From the NCBI GenBank assembly GCA_964542965.1, contig CAZIVH010000022.1:1-19190 (forward strand): 19,190 nucleotides of DNA. The letters run 5' to 3'. This DNA is from CAJBLF01 sp964542965. Lineage in GTDB: Bacteria > Patescibacteriota > Gracilibacteria > Absconditabacterales > Absconditicoccaceae. Position numbers and translations under genes: made by a program. The notes under the pieces were generated by a model, which was given only the letters and a program-made list of their open reading frames with translations, was not told the DNA's origin and made no database searches. Position 1 is the first letter of the stretch; each line of letters begins with the position of its first letter. Of this stretch, positions 9,053-16,414 are shown in pieces.

Positions 9053-9823
9053 ATGAAAAAAACAAATACCGTGGGTCCAAAAAAAGACAAAGAGAAAATA
9101 TGAGAAAATACAGAGAAGAGGATCAAACATCATATAAGCGATATACATACCCTCAATAATCAAGAGATAGAGAATATTTTCATGCCTTTCAAGGACAAAG
9201 AAATCCAAGAAAAAGATTTCTTTGGATTTTTGGAAAATATGATCAAGCATATCAGCAATCTCGTAAAAAAAGAAAGAATGGAGAATCAGTATATAGACAA
9301 CCATATGGGGAAATTATCTGCAAGAGAGATTCTCTCCAACGGAAAAGTCTTTTATATGAATCCCTGTCTCGATTTTGTGATAGTTACCCTAGAAGGACTC
9401 AAAAAAAGCGGCATAGAGGATACGAAGCTGGTAATAGACGAATTATCTTGTCCATGAAATATGTATAAAATACATTTCGGAGTAGAGATACCGCATCAAG
9501 GAAAAACATACTATATAGACTACAGGACAAACAATGACGTATATCTAGGGAAAGGCAAATTCGAAAGCAAATATGATTATAAATGAGAATCCATAGCAAA
9601 CACGATAAAAGTAGATGCAAAAGAGATTTCATCTGACGATACTATCTATGATCTAGTGGGAAGATGATTATTACCATTAAAGTATTTTAATCGAAAAATC
9701 CTTACCTTGCTCCAAGAAAAATTGAAACACGACAATACGCCGGAACAATATGAATTTTTCCGTAATCAAAATGATGAAAAGATACACATACACAGAGAGA
9801 CGCACAACCAAGCAACAACATAA
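9053..9823 (+). CDS. Transglutaminase-like cysteine protein of unknown role
   Basis: 256 aa with four TGA glycines. No signal peptide; the first 25 residues are very basic. The central part has the order of a papain-like/transglutaminase triad: Cys105 (MNPCLDFVIVTLEGLKKSGI, a Cys at the start of a helix, then a GI turn), His141 (MYKIHFGVEIP) and Asp156 (GKTYYIDYRTNNDVYLGKG). That pattern, with the H-x-x-V-E-I strand and the following Y-x-I-D, is how transglutaminase-fold peptidases look, but the overall match is weak. The C-terminal tail is hydrophilic and His-rich. It is followed 19 bases later by the acyl carrier protein gene and probably shares its transcript. Confidence 0.75.
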
Positions 9824-9842
9824 AAAACAAAAAACAAGCACT

Positions 9843-10082
9843 ATGGAAACAAAACAATTGAAAGAACAAGCAAAAAAAGTAATTACCCAAGCATTGGGTA
9901 TCGAAGAAAAAGTTTGCACGCCGGAAACCAGATTCATTGAAGACTTAGGGGCAGATACCATAGATATGGTACATCTGATAATTAAGCTCGAAGAAGAATT
10001 CGGTATAATCATACTGGACAAAGATGCATCAAGCATCAAGACAGTCGGAGAAATGATAACGTGCGTGGAAAAATACGTGTAA
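9843..10082 (+). CDS. acpP: Acyl carrier protein with Thr at the cofactor site
   Basis: 79 aa, normal length and acidity for an acyl carrier protein. The start is set at METKQLKEQ; the longer frame from 9750 overlaps the upstream gene and has no ACP-like residues. Family landmarks: VCTPETRFIEDLGAD, then the site that is normally DSLD, then LIIKLEEEFGIII and the closing SIKTVGEMITCVEKYV. The Ser that carries 4'-phosphopantetheine is replaced by Thr (ADTIDMVHL, ACC codon). Thr is not a normal substrate for phosphopantetheinyl transferases, so this protein may be inactive as a carrier, be modified by an unusual transferase, or serve another role such as a binding partner. No fatty-acid synthesis gene is beside it. 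Confidence 0.88.
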   Translation: METKQLKEQAKKVITQALGIEEKVCTPETRFIEDLGADTIDMVHLIIKLEEEFGIIILDKDASSIKTVGEMITCVEKYV

Positions 10083-10102
10083 TAAAACATTTCAAAGAAA
10101 AA

Positions 10103-10129
10103 ACGTGGTATATATGACCACGTCTTTTT
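10103..10129 (+). terminator. Rho-independent terminator
   Basis: ACGTGGT-atatatg-ACCACGT hairpin followed by a T-rich run; 20 bases after the acyl carrier protein stop. Confidence 0.85.
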
Positions 10130-10460
10130 ATTACTTTTTGAAAATCTTTTTTCATAAAATAACCAATTATGCCACACTGCATGATTTGCTTGCAACAGGC
10201 GGATGTTCACCACAAAATACTCTTGAGCCATTACTCCATCAGCATGAACAGTAGGTCGAGCAATGGGCCCAAACAACGGCTTGGGCAGTATCCAAAAGTG
10301 ACACAAGAAAATATGTGATATTGCCCTAATGGCGAAAAATGGGCACTCAAGAAAAAAGGCTTTTTTGCCTACTGGCGCCTGCCCCGAACGCAGCTGCGGG
10401 GCAGCCGGGCAAAAGTAGGTCATAGCGAAGCGTTAAAATATATAATAATAGAAAAAACTA
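10130..10460. other. GC-richer stretch without a secure gene
   Basis: No gene can be supported. With the altered code a 102-codon plus-strand frame (10169-10477, starting MPHCMICLQQ) is open, and the minus strand is open as well, but neither resembles a family I know; the plus frame ends inside tgt. Base composition is clearly more GC-rich than the neighbours, especially at 10370-10412, and CGN codons are frequent in either reading. A short inverted repeat GTTAAAATA/TATTTTAAC (10433-10472) with an inner AATAATAG/CTATTATT hairpin sits at the tgt stop. It may be a remnant of foreign DNA. Confidence 0.5.
10363..10414. repeat. GC-rich imperfect inverted repeat
   Basis: Outer arms TTTTGCC (10363-10369) and GGCAAAA (10408-10414); inner arms CTGCCCC (10379-10385) and GGGGCAG (10398-10404), with the palindrome GCAGCTGC in the loop. 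It is unlike any other structure in this AT-rich window. It could be a structured RNA or the trace of an insertion. Confidence 0.6.
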
Positions 10461-11603
10461 TTATTTTAACATGTTAGCTTTCCGATCCTCAACGATCTTG
10501 TGGAGATAGACGATATTGTGAAGCGATAAGAGAATACCACCCAGCATCTCTTTTTCTTTGATCAGATGATGAAGATATGCTTTGGTGAAATGTTTGCAGG
10601 TATAGCAACCACAATCATCCGTGAGCGGAGTAAAATCTTTGGTATATTTTGCATTGTTTATCTTGATGTGTCCATTTGCCGAAAACGCTTCACCATGTCT
10701 ACCCAATCTCGTCGGCAACACACAATCGAACATATCGAATCATTCTTCGATAGCATGCGTAATATCTTCCGGAGTACCTACTCCCATCAAATATCTCGGC
10801 ACATTGGTTGGCAATTTGGATGCGGTATATGCAACGACTTCGCGGATGAGCTCTTTGCTTTCTCCGACACTGACGCCACCGACAGCGATACCATCTCGCG
10901 CATATTGCGAAAGAAAATCTACCGACTGCTGTCTCAAGTCTAAGTACGTTCCTCCTTGAACGATAGGAAACAATACTCAACGAACCTTGTCATATTTTGG
11001 CTTCAGATGATCGAAGGCTCTCTTGGCTCGACGATGGGTCATCTGCATATGTTTTTCAATAGTCTTTTTGTCAGCTCACGCAGGTGAACAGACATCAAGC
11101 ACCATCATAATATCTGATCACAGATTACACTGGATATCGACGACACGTTCCGGAGTGAATTCATGTTTGGATCCGTCATACGGCGAACGGAACTTTACCC
11201 CATTCTCCGTCAATTTCATTTTGATTTCATGACTTCCTTGCTCCTTTCCCCTTGTCCCTTGTCCCTCGTTTCCTAGTCAGAGAGAAAACACCTGGAATCC
11301 TCCACTATCCGTCAAGATAAGCTTATCCCAATTTTCAAATGAATGCAATCCTCACGCCTCTTTTACCAGCTCGTCACCGGGACGCAGATATAAATGAAAG
11401 GTGTTCGCCAAGATGAGTTGGATCTCGGGAAGGTCTCAGATATATTTTGGATCTTTGAGCATATCGAGGACCATCCCTTTGATCGTCGCTTTCGTCCCCA
11501 CCGGCATAAAAACAGGAGTTGTCAAGGTAATTCCATTGAGCGTAAGCTGTCAAACCCTTGCATTTCCCTTCTGTTTGAGTATCTTAAAGCTAAGTTTAGA
11601 CAT
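10461..11603 (-). CDS. tgt: tRNA-guanine transglycosylase (queuosine pathway)
   Basis: Exchanges guanine-34 for preQ1 in GUN-anticodon tRNAs. 380 aa, normal length, with eight TGA glycines. Visible: TPVFMPVGTKATIKGM near the start, ILANTFHLYLRPG, LTDSGGFQVFSL (Asp99, base recognition), PIVQGGTYLDLR, GFDMFDCVLPTR (catalytic Asp in DMFD) and the zinc site CGCYTCKHF with a later SLHN histidine. The conserved R-W-A-x-R segment reads THR-CGA-AKR (codon 11030-11028), so CGA stands exactly where Trp is invariant. Residues about 110-123 (GNEGQGTRGKEQGS) are an insertion produced by a tract of 7-base repeats; the frame is kept. It is divergent from the gene at 11670. Confidence 0.95.
11236..11277. repeat. 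Heptad repeat tract inside tgt
   Basis: Six 7-base units in a row on the plus strand; the third and fourth are both CCTTGTC and the others are one to a few changes away (CCTTGCT, CCTTTCC, CCTCGTT, TCCTAGT). They encode the low-complexity insertion in Tgt between SL and the K-L-T-E-N-G-V segment. The period is the same as in the arms of the intergenic elements, but the unit sequence is different. Confidence 0.7.
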
Positions 11604-11669
11604 AGAAAAACAGGCAGAAATTAAAGTAATTTCGCTTTTAGCGTTTTACCTCAGAGTTTCAACTCATTC

Positions 11670-12116
11670 ATGCTCGAGCAAATCAAAACAGAACTCGCTA
11701 AACATTGCAAACCCGAAGAGAAGAAAGGCCTTTTTTTCACGTTATTCGACGTAAACGGCAAGATCCTCGCTTCGCATGGCACCGTAGAGACTGATAAAAA
11801 TATTAATCAACTCACTGATCTCATCTACAACGGACTCCTTGCTAAGCATGAACATACGACCAAAACGATTGTCATCGATATCATCCAATCATATATCCAA
11901 GAGACAGATATCAACAAATTACTTTCTTTACCGACCAAGGATTACGGAATTTTCCTCGTCAATACCGAGACGAAGAAATCAGGAGCGATCCTGCCAAACA
12001 CAAAAGGCGTCAACGACGTGAAAACCGCCCTCGGACTCATCAAACAAAAATACGGAATTTCTGGCAACGTCAGCATGTACAGTTTCAGGACGGAAAGAGT
12101 GACCATAGGATTGTAG
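11670..12116 (+). CDS. Small protein, weakly AMMECR1-like
   Basis: 148 aa with no TGA, soluble, no signal peptide. Start at MLEQIKTELAKHC, 66 bases from the divergent tgt start. The order FFTLFDVNGKILASHGTVE, then DYGIFLVNTETKKSGAILPNTKGV, then a helix ending in IKQKYGISGNVSMYSF resembles AMMECR1-domain proteins (a G-V-x-LP loop followed by a helix with K-x-G), whose function is unknown, but similarity is too weak to be sure. Other possibility: an unrelated alpha/beta protein specific to the lineage. No terminator is seen directly after it; a long hairpin starts 19 bases beyond. Confidence 0.8.
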   Translation: MLEQIKTELAKHCKPEEKKGLFFTLFDVNGKILASHGTVETDKNINQLTDLIYNGLLAKHEHTTKTIVIDIIQSYIQETDINKLLSLPTKDYGIFLVNTETKKSGAILPNTKGVNDVKTALGLIKQKYGISGNVSMYSFRTERVTIGL

Positions 12117-12134
12117 GACAAACTTTTACCGTTT

Positions 12135-12190
12135 ACCTACCACAACTCGTCACTAATCTGCCATATGTCAGATAGCGACGAGTTGTAGGT
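12135..12190. repeat. Long hairpin before the defence island
   Basis: Arms 12135-12162 and 12167-12190 (ACCTAC...AACTCGTC against GACGAGTTGTAGGT) pair over about 21 positions with a 3-base bulge and few mismatches around an ATAT loop. There is no T run directly after it, so it is not a plain terminator. A different hairpin lies just beyond the other end of the island. Confidence 0.7.
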
Positions 12191-12222
12191 CATGTCTCTA
12201 GAGAAACAAAGACAATAAAGAG

Positions 12223-12251
12223 GAGTGGCTTTTCTTTTTTAATTTAATTTA
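12223..12251. repeat. Left boundary repeat of the defence island
   Basis: GAGTGGCTTTTCT (12223-12235) is repeated inverted at 16202-16214. The overlapping next 17 bases, TTTTTTAATTTAATTTA (12235-12251), are repeated directly at 16184-16200. The inverted repeats lie outside and the direct repeats inside. Confidence 0.6.
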
Positions 12252-12282
12252 TCTTATTTTAAAACAAAACAATGGAAATGAA

Positions 12283-12311
12283 TTGAAATATAAATATATA
12301 TAAAATATAAC
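12283..12311 (+). promoter_or_regulatory. Likely promoter of the DUF262-HEPN pair
   Basis: TTGAAA (12283-12288), 17-base spacer, TATAAC (12306-12311), 23 bases before the DUF262 start. The whole spacer is extremely AT-rich, so chance matches are easy. Confidence 0.45.
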
Positions 12312-12334
12312 TTTTAATTCTTTAAAAGATATTT

Positions 12335-13357
12335 ATGCAGACCGAAAAAAAATACAGGGAACTATCTCTTTACCCTGTAGACTATCCATTTAAAACATTA
12401 ATAGACAATATAAGAGACAAACAGTTAATTCTCAATCCTTCTTTTCAGAGAAAATACAAACGAGACAAGGATTGATATTCAAAACCATCAAAATTTATAG
12501 AATCTTGTTTAATGAGAATTCCACTTCCAGTAGCGTATTTTAGCGAAGAAGACAATGGGACGTATTTGGTAATCGATGGTGTTCAAAGATTAACAACTAT
12601 ATTACATTTTATTGATAACAAATTTGCCTTAGAAGATTTATTGGTTTTTGATAATTTAAATGGGAAAAAATTTGATGAGTTAGATATTGTTTACCAAAGA
12701 GATCTATTAAATTATACAATGAGATGTATTGTATTAAGAAGAGATAATCCAAAATATATTATAAGCGATATTTTTGCAAGATTAAATCAATGAGGAGTTT
12801 CTCTATCTCCACAAGAAATAAGAAACGCTATATATCCATGAAGTTTAAATTCTCTATTAAAAGAGTTATGAAAGGAAGAAACAATACAAAAATTTTGATT
12901 AATAGACAAATGAGCATTATGACATGAAGAACTAGTACTAAGGTTTTTTGCAATGAAATGAGATTTATGAGATTACGAAGATAAATTACACAAATATTTG
13001 GATATTTTCATGATAAAAAATCAAAACATCGATGAACTTGAAATTAATGAGCTTAAAAAATTATTCTTAAACACACTAAACAAATGTTTGATTGTTTTTT
13101 GAAACAATGTTTTCATAAACCCAAGCAAAGAAAGAAAAAAACAAAGTATAGTTTATTATGATTTATTGATGCATTCGTTTGCAAACATAGAGGAATCTAA
13201 ATTAGAAAAGAAAAAGGACTTGATAAGAGAAAATTTTTTAGAAATGTGCAAAAAAGAAGAATTCACAAAAACATTATCTTGATGAACACAACAAAAATCT
13301 CAAATCCTTAAAAGAAGATCTATTCGAAAAAGTTATTTAGATCAAATTATGAATTAA
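12335..13357 (+). CDS. DUF262 (GmrSD N-terminal/ParB-like) defence protein
   Basis: 340 aa with 12 TGA glycines out of 16. DUF262 landmarks: LILNPSFQRKYKWDKDG, where the Trp after FQR is CGA (12461-12463); KPSKFIESCLMRIPLPVAYF; VIDGVQRLTTI (Asp81, the DGQQR motif with Val in place of the first Gln); DIFARLNQGGVSLSPQEIRNAIYPG. DUF262 is a ParB/Srx-fold domain. In GmrS/GmrD and related systems it binds or hydrolyses NTP and acts with a nuclease domain against modified DNA. Here the usual DUF1524 HNH partner is absent from this protein. The next gene overlaps the stop (TAATG) and encodes a HEPN protein, a pairing seen with stand-alone DUF262 proteins. The role is probably the sensor/regulator of the module. 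Confidence 0.9.
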
Positions 13358-13884
13358 TGCATCGGAAGACTAAAGAATTTAAAGAGACAAAAAAAGAACT
13401 ATCTTCCTTAAGGGCATTTGCACAAAAAACATGGAAAAAAACAACAGCAAAAAAGCCAGAAAGATATTTTTTAGATAATCAAGAAATCTTTATTAAAAAT
13501 TTATGGGTTGCAACATATACATGTTTAGATAATTATTTTGTGTCCATTTTTACATCAATAAAAGATATGGTTTCTGATACTTTAACAAACAATAACCAGT
13601 TACCAAGCGATATTTTAGAAAGAAAAAATGACAAATATTTATGACGAAATGATATAAACAAAGTATTAAAAATAGACACAAATAACACGCAAATTAGTTC
13701 ATATCATAGAAGAATTAGCTTATCTTGGGATAGTAGGAACGACATTATCCATCGCAATCAAGTACCGACATGAAAAACATTGTTAGATATCGTTAATGAA
13801 ATAAAAGACATTCTCAGTTACTTAGAATTAATTGATGAACAAATATTAACCAAATATTCTAACATCAAAAGAAAACTGATATAA
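13357..13884 (+). CDS. HEPN-domain protein, putative RNase effector
   Basis: 175 aa, helical, no signal peptide. Start ATG overlaps the DUF262 stop by one base, so translation is probably coupled. The C-terminal half contains WDSRNDIIHRN, which has the R-x4-H catalytic motif of HEPN ribonucleases (Arg127, His132); Arg127 is an AGG codon. Layout and size match the RiboL-PSP/MAE-type HEPN proteins found beside DUF262 genes. HEPN domains of this kind usually cut RNA and cause growth arrest on activation. Both TGA codons in the gene are its only glycines. Family assignment rests on this motif and context. Confidence 0.8.
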
Positions 13885-13912
13885 AAGCAAATAAATAAGA
13901 GCATTATAAAAC

Positions 13913-13955
13913 TTGTCAAAAATATATTTGACAACAAACACGATTTATTTATACT
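13913..13955 (+). promoter_or_regulatory. Promoter with overlapping palindromic operator for the R-M genes
   Basis: The perfect inverted repeat TTGTCAAA (13913-13920) / TTTGACAA (13927-13934) overlaps a consensus -35 TTGACA (13928-13933); spacer 16 bases, -10 TATACT (13950-13955). The methyltransferase starts about 87 bases downstream. A dimeric repressor bound here would block transcription. No controller gene is seen in the island, so the regulator may be the methyltransferase itself or a host protein. Confidence 0.6.
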
Positions 13956-14041
13956 GCTAAAAAAATTACGAATAAGTTGAAAGTGTATCAGGAATCCATA
14001 TCGTCATAAAAAATAGATTATTTATTCTGTATATTACATCG

Positions 14042-15199
14042 ATGTTTAAGATTGCGACGTTATTCAGTTGAATTTGATCAGTTGAACATGCTCTTAAGAG
14101 AATGCAGATTCCCCATGAAATCATTTTTGCTTGTGATATAGATGAATTCGCAAGACAAACTTACAAAGCTAATTTTGACATAAAAGATGATGTATTTTTT
14201 AGAGATGTTTGTGATATCGATTGAAAAAAATTCAAGGGGAAAATAGACTTGTTAGTATGATGAAGTCCTTGTCAGTCATTTTCTATGGTAGGGAAAAGAA
14301 AGGGATTGGGTGATGATAGGTGAAATCTGATATATCAATTTATCAGAATTGTTGACGAAACACAACCAAAAGCATTCATTTTTGAGAACGTGAAATGATT
14401 ACTCAGTCACGATTGATGAAACACATTCAAAACAATTCTTAAAGCTTTTGACACCTTATGATATCACTACAAATATCAGGTACTTAACGCAAAAAATTAT
14501 TGAATGCCACAACACAGAGAAAGAATTGTATTAGTCTGATTTAAAAATGAAACTACATATAATAAATTTGAGTTTCCTAAAGAAGTCCCTCTAGAAATAA
14601 CAATGAAAGATTTATTAGAAGATAATGCTGATTCAAAATATTATCTATGAGAAAAATGAATTAATTTCGTCACAAGCGAGAAAAATCTAAAAAAAAGATA
14701 TACTCAGATTAACTGAGAAATAGCATTATGTCAAAAGGCAAATCAGCAATTTAACCGACATTGAGATTTCATAAAAGTAAAACCAAAAAAAGATGTAGAG
14801 GAGAAATATTATCTTTCAGAAAAATTAAAAAAATATGTTCTATCATCAGGAACGAAAGATTTTTATTCGAAACCTGAGATAGATTTAGACGTTGCAAGAC
14901 CATTACTTCAATCAATGCACAAAATGCACAGAGCATGAGTTGATAATTACATTTCTAAGTGAGAAAGAATAAGAAAATTAACACCAAGAGAATGTTTCAG
15001 ACTTATGTGATTTTCCGATGATTATAAAATTACAGTCAGCGACACTCAGGCATATAAACAGGCATGAAATAGCATTGTCGTTAATGTTTTTTTCCATCTT
15101 CTGCCATCACTATGATTCAGCGAAATAAACAGTTTTCTAGATAAAAGCTGTTTACATTTAACCAGTATCAAAAAAGTAAATGAAAATAGAGTGAAATAA
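14042..15199 (+). CDS. DNA (cytosine-5) methyltransferase
   Basis: 385 aa, a complete C5-MTase with 21 of 26 glycines encoded by TGA. Motif I LFSGIGSVEHAL (SAM binding), IV GGSPCQSFSMVGKRKGL (Cys77 nucleophile in PCQ), VI FENVKGLL (ENV), VIII NYGMPQHRERIVLVGF, IX IRKLTPRECFRLMGF, X QAGNSIVVNV. The target-recognition region between VIII and IX (about residues 185-300) is of ordinary size, so one recognition sequence is expected. It protects host DNA from the adjacent HNH nuclease, whose start codon overlaps the end of this gene by 20 bases. The gene could not yield a product in a standard-code bacterium. Confidence 0.96.
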
Positions 15200-16172
15200 A
15201 GTAATCATTGATGAAAAGGAATATAAAATACAGGATGCGGTGGAGAAAATGACTGTTCCTGATTGTTTCGTATTGCCAGCAAATAAAATCTGAGGTGGAC
15301 ACTGAGAAGCTAAATTCTACGTGGGAAATGAATGAAAAGAATTAAGAGATTTTTTTGGATGAAAAGGATTTTCAATACAATGTTTTCTCAGCAAAGAAGA
15401 TCTCATAAAATATCTCGATAAGTGTAAAACAGAATATAAAAAACCCGAACAACCATACAAAAAAGCTGAAGATATGCCGGAATTACGAGAAGAAAGAGCA
15501 AAGAAAATAGCAGGAATGGATGATATTATCCAATTTACGCTTAATGAACAAACACAGATAGCTTGACCAAGAGTATATGTAAACTCCGAAGATGATGCCT
15601 ACCATTTGATAAGAGAACTATCACTTCCAAACATAACATATTTATCAGCACTCAAATTACAGGATTCTGAAGGAAAATTTATCTATTATTTCAGACTTTT
15701 CGTGGATTATTTCTGAGAAGAAGAACATCCTTATGAAATAGAGAAACAAGAACAAGAAATACAGCAGGAAGCAACCAAAACAGAAGAAGAAAAGAAACAA
15801 ATGATCACAGCAAGAAAATGACAATGAAAATACAGAGAAGAACTTTTGAAGCTTTGTCCTTTCTGTCCAATTACAATGGTTTCAGATGACAGATTACTTA
15901 TAGCAAGCCACATAAAGCCACGAGCTCACTCAAATGACACTGAAAAAATAGATCCAAAAAATTGATTTATGTTCACACCAACATTCGATTTTCTATTTGA
16001 TAGATGATACATGACATTTTCTCCTGACAAGGAAATGATAATATCGCCTTGGATTTCAAAAATGACCTGTTCAAAACTGAATATAACTCCAGGAGCAAAA
16101 GTTCCTTTATTACCAATAGAATGAAGAGAAGAATATATGGAATATCATAGAGAACACATATTCAAAGGATAA
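15180..16172 (+). CDS. HNH restriction endonuclease
   Basis: 330 aa with 12 TGA glycines. The start ATG (MKIEGNKVIIDEKEY) lies 20 bases inside the methyltransferase end, which implies coupled expression. Residues 1-220 carry no motif I know and end in a Glu/Gln/Lys-rich coil (about 180-215); they are probably the DNA-recognition part. The C-terminal HNH domain has CPFC (Cys226, Cys229), LLIASHIKP-CGA-AHSN (His244), DPKNGFMFTPTFDFLFDRGYMTF. It fits the common HNH family whose core is ASHIKPW, with CGA (15921-15923) in the Trp place. Together with the methyltransferase it makes a type II-like pair. A nick or cut at the site recognised by the methyltransferase is the expected activity. Confidence 0.9.
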
Positions 16173-16183
16173 ATTTTTTAATT

Positions 16184-16214
16184 TTTTTTAATTTAATTTA
16201 GAGAAAAGCCACTC
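16184..16214. repeat. Right boundary repeat of the defence island
   Basis: TTTTTTAATTTAATTTA (16184-16200, direct copy of the left end) followed by AGAAAAGCCACTC (16202-16214, inverted copy of the left end). It begins 12 bases after the HNH stop. Confidence 0.6.
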
Positions 16215-16255
16215 TAATTAAGTTTTAATAATCAGAGGCACGAACCTACAACACA

Positions 16256-16316
16256 TCTAGTCTGAACATCCACGACCTAATTGACTTCAACGGTAAGTCG
16301 TGGCGTCAGACATAGA
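16256..16316. repeat. Long hairpin after the defence island
   Basis: TCTAGTCTGA (16256-16265) pairs with TCAGACATAGA (16306-16316) with one bulge, then CCACGAC (16270-16276) with GTCGTGG (16297-16303); the loop holds a small TTGA/TCAA stem. There is no T run after it. The ACCTAC just upstream also begins the left-hand hairpin. Confidence 0.65.
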
Positions 16317-16347
16317 TGAAACGTTTTCGGACATATATTTTAGCCCC

Positions 16348-16410
16348 ATGAATTCAATTCAAGTAAAGATTGTTGTTGATTGAATAGAAGGGTGACTTTA
16401 TTTCATCTAA
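16348..16410 (+). CDS. Possible 20-codon leader ORF before the M24 gene
   Basis: ATG to TAA with three TGA glycines, product MNSIQVKIVVDGIEGGLYFI. It ends four bases before the next start, so it could be a leader peptide or the remains of a longer N-terminal region of the peptidase lost by frameshift. Nothing else supports it. Confidence 0.2.
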
Positions 16411-16414
16411 TCAA

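Larger units (their letters stand above)
12223..16214. mobile_element. Defence island: DUF262, HEPN, 5mC methyltransferase, HNH nuclease
   Basis: Four same-strand genes with lower GC and different glycine-codon use from the flanks, bounded by paired repeats and hairpins. No transposase or integrase lies inside, so the element is not self-mobile as seen. Its codon use shows that it is at home in an altered code: TGA is the main Gly codon, and CGA stands at conserved Trp sites in both the DUF262 and HNH proteins. It was therefore either gained long ago or passed between organisms sharing this code. Mobility is an inference from composition and boundary repeats. Confidence 0.45.

Noticed and set aside
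9677..10423. Long minus-strand frame over the ACP gene
   Set aside because: It runs antisense through the acyl carrier protein gene and its terminator and shows no family motif.
13357..13884. Treating the HEPN gene as an antitoxin
   Set aside because: The R-x4-H catalytic motif is intact, which fits an effector better.
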